NCBI GenBank assembly: GCA_963812335.1
Contig: CAWEUU010000006.1
Coordinates: 62,001-126,000, forward strand
DNA: 64,000 nt
Source of the DNA: VRUE01 sp963812335
GTDB taxonomy: Bacteria; Actinomycetota; Thermoleophilia; Solirubrobacterales; 70-9
Direction of reading: 5' to 3'
In this document: piece after piece, positions 34,534 through 43,601 of the stretch
How the letters are laid out: the number at the start of each line of letters is the position of its first letter
How positions within the stretch are numbered: position 1 is the first letter of the stretch
Notes under the pieces: generated by a model
Database searches by the model: none
What the model was told of the DNA's origin: nothing
Seen by the model: the letters and a program-made list of their open reading frames with translations, nothing else
Position numbers and translations under genes: made by a program

Positions 34534-34643
34534 CTTATAGAGCCAGATTCCGCATGGGAGCTGAGAATGCGGCCACTTGCTCCGGCGTGGGGCGGGGGTC
34601 AGACGAAGTCAACGAAAGTCAGCGAAGCGCTGTTTTTCTCGTC

Positions 34644-34669
34644 TCTCGTTCCCCCGACGTTCCCCCGAG
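34644..34669. repeat. Island motif, copy A (CGTTCCCCC doublet)
   Basis: TCTCGTTCCCCCGA-CGTTCCCCCGAG, about 110 nt after tRNA-Ser copy 1. Close relatives occur at 43447-43473 and 45966-45992, each about 40-60 nt before a tRNA-Ser copy. Possibly an arm site or recombinase-related end sequence. Confidence 0.5.
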
Positions 34670-34749
34670 AGCTTCGCCACGGACTCCGTTTTGAGGGCCT
34701 CTACGCCAGGCTGAAGCGGCACCGTGGGCGCGCCGCTTACTCTGACGGC

Positions 34750-35905
34750 ATGCTTCAGCGCGAGGATCGGATCTCACTGTCGCTCGGGGGTCAACCGCCG
34801 CCGATATGGGCTGGTCTCCTTACGACTCTTGTTGCTGTGGCGGTCGGGACGTTGCTCGTCTACCCACTCAAATCGGTGGCGCCGGTCGTCTCGCTCGGAG
34901 TCGTCTACCTGCCGGCGATCCTGCTGATCTCGATTCTCTGGGGATGGCGCTTGGGCCTGTTGGCTTCGGTCGCCAGCGCCATCGCCTTCAACTTCTTCCA
35001 GATACCGCCGCTGTACCGCTTTACGATCGCCGAGGAGCAGAACTGGGTTGCCCTCGCCGCCTTCGCGATGGCGGCGATCATCAGCAGCGCCGTGGCTGAG
35101 CTCGCGCGGGCCGGCGCCGTCGAGGCTGAGCATCGTCGTGAGGAGGCCGCCTGCGCGCTATCGGAGTTGGAGACCCGCACGCGCGAGCGCGACCGCATGC
35201 AGGCCGAGGCGATCGAGGCCGAGGCGCTGCGCCGCAGCGACGAGCTGAAGACCGCGCTGTTGCGGGCGATCTCCCACGACCTGCGCACGCCGCTCACCTC
35301 GATCATCGCCGGCGGCTCGGCGCTCGGCTCCCGCACTTTGACGGCCGAGGAGCGCGCCGAGCTGAGCGAGGCGATCGTCGCAGAGGGCACCCGCCTTTCG
35401 CGCCTGGTCGAGAACCTGCTCGACATGTCGCGGCTTGAGGCGGGCAAGGCCGATCCGCACCGAGAGCCAATCGACCTCGGCGAGGTGCTGAACGCCGCGA
35501 AGGCCGGCGCGAGCGACCCCGAATCGATCCGGCTTGCGCTCGACTCCGACCTACCGCTCGTGGAGGCCGACGCGGCCCAGCTTGAGCGCGCCTTCGCCAA
35601 CCTGATCGAGAACGCCGCCCGCTACAGCGGCGGCGGACCCGTCTCGGTGGTGTCGAGGTCGGTCGGCGGCAATATCGTCGTCCGCGTCGTCGACCAGGGC
35701 CCCGGCATACCCGAGAGCGAGTGGAAGCGGATCTTCGAGCCATTCCAGCATGGTCAAGCCGCCAATACCGGGCTCGGGGCTCGGGCTGGCGATCGCCAAT
35801 GGCTTCGTCGAGGCAAACGGGGGGCGGATCGCGCTCGAGTCGCTGCCGGGACAGGGCACGAGCTTCGTGGTCACCCTGCCGCAGCGTGCGGAGCGTACGA
35901 CGTGA
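34750..35905 (+). pseudogene. KdpD C-terminal-type sensor histidine kinase, one frameshift
   Basis: About 385 residues when corrected. After a short N-terminus come four membrane helices of the KdpD/DUF4118 type (about 18-110, with AFNFFQIPPLYRFTI), a coiled region, the HisKA box ISHDLRTPLTSI (His phospho-acceptor), the N box NLIENAARYSGGG, and G1 VVDQGPGIPE. One extra base near 35764-35770 shifts the frame just before the G2 box; GSGLGLAIANGFVEANGG follows in the next frame and ends at a TGA overlapping kdpE (GTGA). The N-terminal KdpD/Usp part is encoded separately at the far end of the locus. Start uncertain. Confidence 0.75.
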
Positions 35906-36586
35906 ACGAGGCGACGCGGGTCCTCGTCTGCGACGACGAGCCGCAGATTCTGCGCGCCCTGCGGGTGATCCTCCGCGACGCGGGCTATGAGGCGGTGACG
36001 GCTTCAACCGGCGAGGAGGCGCTCGACCGCGCCGCCGTGAAGCCCCCGGCGGCGGCGATCCTCGACCTGATGCTCCCCGACCTCGACGGTGTTGAAGTGA
36101 CCAAGCGCCTGCGCGAGTGGAGCGAGATGCCGATCATCGTCCTCTCCGCGGTCGGTGAGGAGGGGACGAAGGTGCGGGCGCTGGCCGCAGGCGCCGACGA
36201 CTACGTGACCAAGCCGTTCGGCCCGCCGGAGCTGGTCGCGCGACTGGAGGCGGTACTGCGTCGGGCCAGGCCAGAGGAGGCGGAACCGACGATCTCGGCG
36301 GAGGGCCTGGAGATCGACCTCGCGGCGCGCGCGGTGCGCCGCGATGGCGAGGACGGTCCACCTGACCCCGACCGAGTTCGAGCTGCTGCGGACGCTCGCG
36401 CAGAGCCGCGGACGGCTGATGACCCACCGCGCACTGCTGGTCGAGGTTTGGGGGCCGGGGTACTCCGAGGACTTCCAGGTTCTGCGCGCCCACATCGCCA
36501 ACCTGCGGCGCAAGATCGAGCCGCCGCCGACGGCCCCCGCTACATCCGCACCGATCCCGGAGTCGGATACCGCTTCGCCGCGCTAG
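35902..36586 (+). pseudogene. kdpE: Response regulator KdpE, two frameshifts
   Basis: About 228 residues when corrected. The receiver domain is intact (CDDEPQILRALRVIL, phospho-Asp in ILDLMLPDLDG, Lys in TKPFGPPELVARL). The OmpR-type winged helix reads HLTPTEFELLRTLAQSRGR and VWGPGYSEDFQVLRAHIANLRRKIE, but an inserted base near 36350-36352 moves it to the next frame. A second shift near 36525-36531 is needed for the typical ending GPRYIRTDPGVGYRF. It would activate the kdp genes at low potassium. The exact stop is uncertain. Confidence 0.75.
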
Positions 36587-36587
36587 G

Positions 36588-36621
36588 GCGACCTTCACGA
36601 AACCTGTATACGGAAGGTCGC
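36588..36621. promoter_or_regulatory. Inverted repeat upstream of kdpF
   Basis: GCGACCTTC and GAAGGTCGC are perfect 9-nt arms around a 16-nt loop that contains CCTGTATACG. It lies in the only gap of the locus, between kdpE and kdpF, so it may be a KdpE operator with a promoter in the loop, or a terminator of the kinase-kdpE unit. Confidence 0.45.
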
Positions 36622-36665
36622 CTCGGTTCATGCGGCCTTGACGCGCCCCGACGGATGATCGGCGC

Positions 36666-36746
36666 GTGGACATCGTGGCCGTCGCAATCGCCCTCGCCGC
36701 CTTCGCGCTCGTCTACGCGCTGATCGGAGCGCTCGACCGCGTATGA
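36666..36746 (+). CDS. kdpF: KdpF small subunit
   Basis: A 26-residue single-helix peptide, VDIVAVAIALAAFALVYALI followed by GALDRV, matching the stabilising KdpF subunit of the Kdp potassium-ATPase in length and pattern. GTG start. The stop overlaps the kdpA ATG (ATGA at 36743-36746), the classical kdpFA arrangement. It is undamaged. Confidence 0.8.
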   Translation: MDIVAVAIALAAFALVYALIGALDRV

Positions 36747-38590
36747 GCGCCGCCGAGCTCGCGGCTGTCGTCTCGGTCGCTCTCCGCTACCTCGTCTACG
36801 CGCTCTGCGGGGCGAGCGCTGTGACCGCGCAGGGCTGGTTGCAGATCGCGTCTACCTCGCGTTCTGGCGGCGCTGACCCCTCTGCTCGGCGCCTATATGG
36901 CCCGCGTCTACACGGGACAGCGCGTCTTCCTCTCGCCTGTACTGGCGCCGGTGGAGCGACTCGCCTACCGGGCGATCGGCGTCGATCCCGCGCGCCGAGC
37001 AGGACTGGCGGGCCTACGCGCGCACGGTGGTCGTCTTCAGCGCGCTCTTCTGGCTGGCCTCTACGCGATCCTGCGCACCCAGGGCATCCAGCCGTTCAAC
37101 CCAGAGGGCTTCGGCTCCGGGCCCTGGGAGCTCAGCTTCAACACCGCCTCCTCGTTCGTCACCAACACGAACTGGCAGTTCTACGGCGGCGAAGCGACGC
37201 CTCTCCTACTTCTCCCAGATGGCCGGCCTCGCGGTGCAGAACTTCGTCTCGGCCGCGGTCGGGATGGCGGTCCTCGCCGCCGTGATCCGCGGCTTCGCCA
37301 GCCGCGGCAGCGGCCGAGCTCGGCAACTTCTGGGCGCGACCTCGATCCGCACCCTGCTCTACATCCTCCTGCCGCTCTCGCTTCTCGGCGCGCTACTCCT
37401 CGTCTCCCAGGGCGTCGTCCAGACCCTCTCCGGCTACCTCACCTACTCCACGCTGGCAGGGGGCCGAGCAGACGCTGGCGCTCGGCCCGGCCGCCTCGCA
37501 GGTCGCGATCAAGCAGCTCGGCACCAACGGCGGCGGCTTCTTCAGCGTCAACAGCGCGATGCCGTTCGAGAACCCGACCGCGCTCTCGAACTTCGTCGAG
37601 GTCGCTGTTCATCCTGCTGATCCCGGCCGCCGCTTACCGCCACCTTTGGCCGCATGGTCGGCAACCGCCGCCAGGGCTGGGCGCTGTTCGCGGCGATGGC
37701 GGCGATGTTGGTCGGCGGCGATCGCCGTCAGCTACGGCGCCGAGCAGAACGGCACGCCTGCTCAGCAGGCGGCCGGGATCGAGACCGCGCGCTGCCGACG
37801 GCACGAGCGGCGGCAACCTGCGAGGGCAAGGAGCAGCGCTTCGGGATCGCCGCCAGCGCCGAGTGGGCGACGGCGACGACCGCCGCCTCCAACGGCTCGG
37901 TCAACTCCGCCCACGACGCCTACACCGGCGCTCGGCGGCGCGGTGCTGATGGTGAACATGCTGAGCGGCGAGGTGATCTTCGGCGGCGTCGGCTCGGGCC
38001 TCTACGGGATGCTGCTCTTCGTCCTGCTCGCGGTCTTCATCGCCGGGCTGATGGTCGGCCGCACGCCCGAGTACCTGGGCAAGAAGATCGAGGCGCGGGA
38101 GATGAAGCTGGTCCTGATCGGGGTGCTCGTACCCGCTGCTGGCCGTGCTCGTCGCTGACGCGCCGTCGCGATCGCGACGGACGTCCGGCAAGCGCCTCGA
38201 TCTTCAACGCCGGTCCGCAGGGCTTCTCGGAGACGCTCTACGCCTACGCATCGCAGGGCAACAACAACGGCTCGGCCTTCGCCGGCTACACCGGCTTCGT
38301 CAGCCGAACGCCCCGGAACGTCGGCGCTACGGGATCACCTTCGCCGACATGTCGGCGGGCTCGCGATGATCGGTCGGCCGCTTCGTGCCGATGCTCGCCG
38401 CCCTGGCCGTCGCCGGGTCGCTGGCCGACCAAGCGCGTCGCGCCGCTCGGCGCCGGCACCTTCCGCACCGACACGCCGACCTTCGTCTTCCTGCTCGTCT
38501 TCGTCGTCGCTGATCGTCGCCGCGCTCACCTTCTTCCCCGCCCTGCTGCTCGGCCCGGTCGTCCAGGCCTTCACCGACCAGCTCTTCTGA
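36743..38590 (+). pseudogene. kdpA: KdpA potassium-binding subunit, many frameshifts
   Basis: Start MSAAELAAVVSVALRYLVYA and end VVQAFTDQLF are clear, and KdpA signatures appear along the whole length in alternating frames: MARVYTGQRVFLSP, NPEGFGSGPWELSFNTASSF, VTNTNWQFY, QLGTNGGGFFSVNSA, PFENPTALSNF, MLSGEVIFGGVG and GNNNGSAFAGYTGF. The frame changes near 36868, 36990, 37196, 37311, 37460, 37607, 37640, 37715, 37785, 37935, 38130 and later. Changes are one- or two-base indels; between them the codons are normal, with no nonsense codons. This favours sequence error over decay. It overlaps kdpC by one base (TGATG). Confidence 0.85.
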
Positions 38591-39206
38591 TGGCGCTGCG
38601 GCAGCGACATCACTCAGCTCGGCCGCTCGCGGTCCTGGTCCTCACGCTCGTGCTCGGCCTCGCGCTACCCGCTGGTGACGACCGGCGTCGCCCAGGCTGC
38701 TCTTCCCCGGCAAGGCCGACGGCAGCCGCGATCGAGCGTCGACGGGAAGACGTCGTCGGCTCGAAGCCTGATCGGCGCAGGAGCTTCTCGCGGGATGCCT
38801 CGCTACTTCCAGCCGCCGCCCCTCGGTCACCGGATACGACGCCGCCGCCACCTGCTTCAACAACCTCGGCCCCAACAGCGCGCGAGCTGTGCCGACATGC
38901 TTCGCGCGCGCAACCTCGCGCGCCTACCTGCGGCGCGAGCGCCCCTACGACCCGGGCCTGACCGCGCGCCGAGGTCCCAGTTGACGCCGTGACCGACCTC
39001 GGCCTCCGGCGTCGACCCGCACATCTCGCCGGCCAACGCCGCGCATCCAGGCGCGCCGGATCGCCGCCGTTCGCGGGCTGCCGCTGCGACCGGGTGCTCG
39101 ACCTGATCGACGACACACCGACGGGCGCGGCCTCGGCCTCCTCGGCGAGCCCGGCGTGAACGTTCTGGAGCTGAACCTGGCGCTCGACGCGGAGACCGCG
39201 AGATGA
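38590..39206 (+). pseudogene. kdpC: KdpC subunit, frameshifted
   Basis: The N-terminal membrane helix (LAVLVLTLVLGLALP then TGVAQ and, in another frame, LFPGKADGS) and the C-terminal signature GLGLLGEPGVNVLELNLALD identify KdpC, the stabilising subunit of the KdpFABC pump. Several indels separate these pieces. It lies between kdpA and kdpB, not after kdpB as in the usual kdpFABC order. The stop overlaps the kdpB start (ATGA at 39203-39206). Confidence 0.75.
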
Positions 39207-41297
39207 CCCGACGCACGCCGCTTCGCAACGAGCCGCGCTCGCTGTTCGACCGCGGCGATCCTGGCCCGCGCGGCGGCTCGACTCGCTGCGCAAGCTCGAC
39301 CCGCGCCACCAGCTCGCACAACCCGGTGATGTTCGTGGTCGAGGTCGGGCCGCGATCACGACGATCGCCTGGCTGATCCAGGCCTTCGGCGGCGCGCCGC
39401 TCGGCGGCGGCGACGAGCCGGCCTGGTTCACCTTCGCGGTCGCGCGCCTGGCTCTGGCTCACGGTCGTCTTCGCCAACTTCGCCGAGGCGCTGGCCGAGG
39501 GCCGCGGCAAGGCGCAGGCCGACGCGCTGCGCTCGATGCGGACCGAGACCGTGGCCCGCCTGCGCGACGGCGGCGAGAGGCCCGCCTCCGAGCTGCGCCG
39601 CGGCGACGTCGTCGTCGTCGAGGCGGGCGAGACGATCCCCGGCGACGGCACCGTGATCGAGGGGATCGCCTCGGTCGACGAGTCGGCGATCACCGGCGAG
39701 TCGGCGCCGGTGGTGCGCGAGTCCGGCGGCGACCGCAGCGCCGTCACCGGCGGCACCCGGGTGCTCTCCGACCGGATCGTGGTCGAGATCACCCAGGAGC
39801 CCGGGCAGAGCTTCCTCGACCGGATGATCGACCTGGTCGAGGGCGCCGAGCGGCGCAAGACGCCGAACGAGATCGCCCTCAACATCCTGCTCGCCGGGCT
39901 GACGCTCGTCTTCCTCGCCGTCGTCGTCATCGCTGCGCCCGTTCGCCGAGTTCGCCGGCACCGACGCCTCGATCGTCGATCCTGGTGGCGCTGCTGGTCG
40001 CGCTGATCCCGACCACGATCGGCGCCCTGCTCTCGGCGATCGGGATCGCCGGCATGGACCGGCTGGTGCGCCACAACGTGCTCGCCCTCTCCGGCCGCGC
40101 GGTCGAGGCCTCCGGCGACGTCGACGTGCTGCTGCTCGACAAGACCGGCACGATCACGCTCGGCAACCGCGAGGCGACCGCAGTTCATCCCGATGCCGGG
40201 GATCGAGGAGACCGAGCTGGCCGAGGCGGCGCAGCTCTCCTCGCTCGCCGACGAGACGCCCGAGGGGCGCTCGATCGTCGTGCTCGCGAAGGAGCTACGG
40301 CATCCGCGAGCGCGAGCTGGCGATCGCACGAGGCGCAGCTTCGTCCCCTTCACGGCCGAGACCCGGATGAGCGGCGTCGACGTCAACGGCAACCAGCTAC
40401 CGCAAGGGCGCCGGCGACGCGATCGTCGCGCTACGTCGAAGAGCAGGGCGGCCGGCCGCCCGGCCGAGCTTGCAGGGCGAGCTCGACCGGATCGGCCGCG
40501 AGGGCGGCACGCCGCTGGCCGTCTGCCGCGACAACCAGGTGCTCGGCGTCGTCTACCTGAAGGACATCGTCAAGGAGGGGATGCGCGCCCGCTTCGAGCA
40601 GCTGCGCGCGGATGGGGATCAGCGACGGTGATGGTGACCGGCGACAACCGGCTGACGGCGGCGAAGATCGCCGAGGAGGCCGGGCGTCGACGACTTCCTG
40701 CCCGAAGCGACCCCGGAGCAGAAGCTGGAGCTGATCCGCGCCCACAGGCCGAAGGGCGGCTGGTGGCGATGGCCGGCGACGGCACCAACGACGCCCCGGC
40801 GCTGGCGCAGGCGGACGTCGGCGTGGCGATGAACACCGGCACCCAGGCGGCGCGCGAGGCGGGCAACATGGTCGACCTCGACTCCAACCCGACGAAGCTG
40901 ATCGAGATCGTCGAGATCGGCAAGCAGCTCCTGATCACCCGCGGCGCCCTGACCACGTTCTCGATCGCCAACGACGTCGCCAAGTACTTCGCGATCCTGC
41001 CGGCGATCTTCGCCTACACCTACGCCGCCGCCGGCGAGCCGAGCGCGGCCCGCTCGACGCGCTCAACCTGATGGACCTGGGCACGCCGCACTCGGCGATC
41101 CTCTCGGCGATCGTCTTCAACGCGCTGGTCATCCCGCTGCTGGTGCCGCTCGCCCTGCGCGGCGTCCGCTACCGGCCGATCGGGGCGACGGCGCTGCTGC
41201 GCCGCAACATGCTGATCTACGGCTCGGCGGGCTGATCGCGCCCTTCGTCGGGATCAAGCTGATCGACCTGGTGATCCACAGCCTGCTGGGGGCCTGA
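39203..41297 (+). pseudogene. kdpB: KdpB potassium-transporting P-type ATPase, frameshifted
   Basis: Catalytic subunit of the Kdp pump, about 690 residues if corrected. Undamaged stretches show the actuator motif (ITGESAPVVRESGGD near 39690), the phosphorylation motif LLLDKTGTITLG (Asp codon 40138-40140), MVTGDNRLTAAKIAEEAG, and GDGTNDAPALAQADVGVAMN with GTQAAREAGNMVDLDSNPTK. Indels cluster at 39250-39450, near 39940-39990, 40180, 40300-40480, 40600-40750 and 41045-41240. The runs 39500-39930 and 40740-41040 are clean. It starts with MTRRTPLRNEPRSLFD. Confidence 0.85.
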
Positions 41298-41333
41298 GAT
41301 GGCGCCGCACAGCCCGCGGCGGACAATGACGGC

Positions 41334-42486
41334 GTGCGAAGCGCGCGCGCGGACGCCTCAAGGTCTTCATCGGCATGGCCGCCGGGGTCGGCAAGACCTA
41401 CCGGATGCTGCAGGAGGGCCGACGCCGAGCGCGACGCCGGCCGCGACGTGGTGATCGGCTACATGGAGCCGCACGACCGCCCCGAGACCTCGGCGCTCAG
41501 GCCGAGGGCCTGGAGGAGGTGCCGCGGCGCCGCGTCAGCTACCGCGAGCCGAGCTGGAGGAGATGGACCTGCCGGCACTGCTCGAGCGCGCGCCCGAGCT
41601 GGCGCTGATCGACGAGCTCGCCCACACCAACGCGCCCGGCCTCGAGCACCGCAAGCGCTACGAGGACGTGGCCGACGTGCTCGCCGCCGGGCATCGACGT
41701 CTTCTCGACGGTCAACGTCCAGCACCTGGAGTCGCTCAAGGACCAGGTCACCGAGCTGACCGGGACCTAGGTGCGCGAGACCTTCCCCGACGCGGTGCTC
41801 GGCCGAGGCCGACGAGGTCGTGCTGGTCGACCTCACCCCCGAGGCGCTGATCGAGCGCCTGCGGGCCGGCAAGGTCTACCCCGGCGAGCAGATCGAGGCG
41901 GCGCTCGCACAACTTCTTCACGGTCGAGAACCTGCTGGCGCTGCGCGAGGTGGCGCTGCGCCAGGTCGCCGCAGGAGGTCGAAGCGAAGCGGCTCGTGGT
42001 CGAGGAGCCGCTCGGCACGCGCGGAGGAGCGGCATCGCCGCCGAGGTGCCGCAGGCGGTCGGCGAGCGGCTGCTGGCGCTGGTGCGCCCGCAGCCCTCCT
42101 CGCAGCGGCTCGTGCGCCGCGCCTGGCGCTCCGCGCAGCGGCTCGGCGCGACGCTCGACCTGCTCTGGGTGAAGCCGCCGCGGCAGGCGATCGAGGGCGA
42201 GGTGGAGCGCCAGGTGACGGCACTGCGCCACCTCGCCTCGGTGCTCGGCGCGACGCTTCCTGATCGAGGAGAGCGAGGACGTGGTGCGCGGCGCGGCGCG
42301 GGTCGTCCGCGAGCGCTCGACCACCTACATCATGGTCGGCGAGTCGCTGCCGCGCCGCGGCTTCGCGCGGCTGCGCGAACCGCTGCCCGCAGCGGCTGAT
42401 GCACGGCGACCCCGCCGGGCGTCGACGTGCGGATCGTCGCCCACCGGGGCGTCAAGGACGGAGAACGGAGCGTCGAGCGCGCCTGA
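41334..42486 (+). pseudogene. kdpD: Short KdpD: N-terminal KdpD domain plus Usp domain, frameshifted
   Basis: GTG start, then LKVFIGMAAGVGKTYRMLQEG with the KdpD Walker A (GVGKT), VVIGYMEPHDRPET, LALIDELAHTNAPGLEHRKRYEDV (Walker B-like) and STVNVQHLESL in changing frames; a Usp-like part with RVVRERSTTYIMVGES follows. It ends near GVKDGERSVERA. No membrane helices or kinase domain follow, because those are encoded by the separate kinase gene at 34750. At least ten indels (for example near 41425, 41500, 41547, 41690, 41805, 41910, 41972, 42022) and one apparent stop (TAG near 41768). Confidence 0.75.
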
Positions 42487-42549
42487 TCGTGGTCGGCGTT
42501 GATCGCCGGCCTCGTCGGGCGGCTGCACCTGATCGCGCGTCGCTCGCAC

Positions 42550-43065
42550 CGGCGGGCGCGATCTGGCGGCCCCAGCCGGTCCATCACATCCTGCTGCCCT
42601 TCACCGGCACCGAGATCTCCCGGCGCGCTCTCGATGCCGCGCTGCGCCTCGCCCGCGCCGAGCAGGCCACGCTGATGCCCGCCTACCTGGCCACGGTGCC
42701 GAAGCAGCTGCCGCTCGACTGCGCGATTCCCGCCGAGGCCGACGAAGGCGATGCCGATGCTGGAGGCGATCGAACAGCGCGCGACCGCGCCAGGGGGTCG
42801 CCGGTGGACGCGCGGGTCGAGCGCGGCCGCTCCTACCGCCATGCGCTGCGCGCGGTTGCTCGGCCGCGAGAGCTTCGACCGCGTCGTCGTTCCCGCTGCG
42901 ACGGCGAGGCGAGGTGCCGGACTCTCCGGCGACGATCTGATCTGGCTGCTGGAGAGGGCGCCGGCCGAGGTGCTGATCCTGCGACCCTCGCCAGAGCGAC
43001 GAGCGGTACGTCAGCTGGTCGAAGACCTGAGTCTGAACGTCCAATCTCTGTCAGGTGCCCGGTGA
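42550..43065 (+). pseudogene. Universal stress (UspA)-like protein, frameshifted
   Basis: Pieces HHILLPFTGTEISRRALDAALRLARAEQATLMPAYL, MPMLEAIEQRA, ARVERGRSYRHALR and ESFDRVVVPAATA...EVLILRPSPE (each in its own frame) outline one Usp domain. It follows kdpD and could form part of the same sensing module. The end, SLNVQSLSGAR, may be fused sequence, as the region just after it is a patchwork of gene fragments. Start not determined. Confidence 0.5.
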
Positions 43066-43094
43066 CTGAAATGATGAGCCCGCGATGCACGTTA

Positions 43095-43198
43095 CGGCCA
43101 AAGGCGCAGGCGACCCCGAAGACCGTGTTCAGCGGCACGGCGATGCCGACGCAGACGAGGGTGAGCCAGAAGGCGTGCAGGCCGTCGGGGCTGGTCAC
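43095..43198 (-). pseudogene. Fragment of a sulfate ABC permease (CysW-like)
   Basis: On the minus strand the frame reads SPDGLHAFWLTLVCVGIAVP then LNTVFGVACAF, which matches the first membrane helix region of CysW/CysT permeases. Only about 34 codons remain; both ends stop abruptly. It abuts, head to head, a piece resembling the CysA TOBE domain. A relic, not a gene. Confidence 0.5.
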
Positions 43199-43260
43199 TG
43201 GTGCAGCGGGTCGTCGCCCTCGGCTTCGAGGTCCGGGTCGAGTTCGTCCTCCGCGACGGA
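43198..43260 (+). pseudogene. Fragment resembling the TOBE domain of a CysA ATPase
   Basis: Plus-strand reading VQRVVALGFEVRVEFVLRDG resembles the C-terminal TOBE strand of sulfate-importer ATPases. Only about 20 codons are present. Given the CysW-like piece next to it in opposite orientation, this may be a rearranged leftover of a cys operon. The match is short and tentative. Confidence 0.3.
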
Positions 43261-43390
43261 ACTCGCTGGTGCCGTCTCAAAGGTCCACGACATCAGATAC
43301 GGCGCTTCCTGAAGAGCTGCTTCGACCCGTGCACGGATCGGCATGAGCTCGTCGTCCATCGTGCTCGAGATGCACGCGATTCGCTTAGGC
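43256..43390 (-). pseudogene. Fragment resembling the start of a DUF4062 protein
   Basis: Minus-strand reading KRIACISSTMDDELMPIRARV then EAALQEAP, SWTFETAPASS resembles the first about 45 residues of DUF4062 proteins, which begin with a FISST strand and occur in many defence-type multidomain proteins. The reading then runs into unrelated acidic sequence. Truncated relic; identification tentative. Confidence 0.35.
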
Positions 43391-43446
43391 TCACCTGATC
43401 GGACTGTCCGCTGCAAGGTGGGATCAGCCTTTGCATTTCATTTCGG

Positions 43447-43473
43447 TTTCGTTCCCCCAGCCGTTCCCCCGAG
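43447..43473. repeat. Island motif, copy B (CGTTCCCCC doublet)
   Basis: TTTCGTTCCCCCAG-CCGTTCCCCCGAG, about 37 nt before tRNA-Ser copy 2. The following GGATTTGGCTTT is also shared with the sequence before copy 3, so copies 2 and 3 share a module of about 75 nt upstream of the tRNA. Confidence 0.55.
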
Positions 43474-43509
43474 TTTTGCCGGCGATAGGATTTGGCTTTG
43501 TAGTGCCCC

Positions 43510-43598
43510 GGAGGGGTGCCGGAGTGGTTGAACGGGGCAGTCTCGAAAACCGTTGTGCGCCTTACGGCGTACCGTGGGTTCGAATCCCACCCCCTCCG
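43510..43598 (+). tRNA. tRNA-Ser(CGA), copy 2
   Basis: 89 nt, same acceptor and CGA anticodon as copy 1. It differs in the variable arm (CGCC-TTAC-GGCG, compensated) and has an A-C mismatch in the middle of the anticodon stem (GCAGT against ACCGT) where copy 1 has G-C. TAGGAT (43486-43491) could be its -10 box. Its 3' 62 nt, from 43540 on, are repeated exactly at copy 3. Possibly functional, probably brought in by an integrating element. Confidence 0.8.
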
Positions 43599-43601
43599 CT
43601 C
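43540..43601 (+). repeat. Left 62-bp attachment-type direct repeat
   Basis: From the anticodon stem of tRNA-Ser copy 2 to 3 nt past its end (GTCTCGAAAACC...CCGCTC). Identical to 46046-46107. This is the pattern left by a tyrosine integrase acting at a tRNA 3' end. Confidence 0.75.

Noticed and set aside
36743..43065. Programmed frameshifting in the kdp genes
   Set aside because: The shifts are too many, of both signs, and without slippery heptamers or stop-proximal placement; sequence error or decay explains them better.
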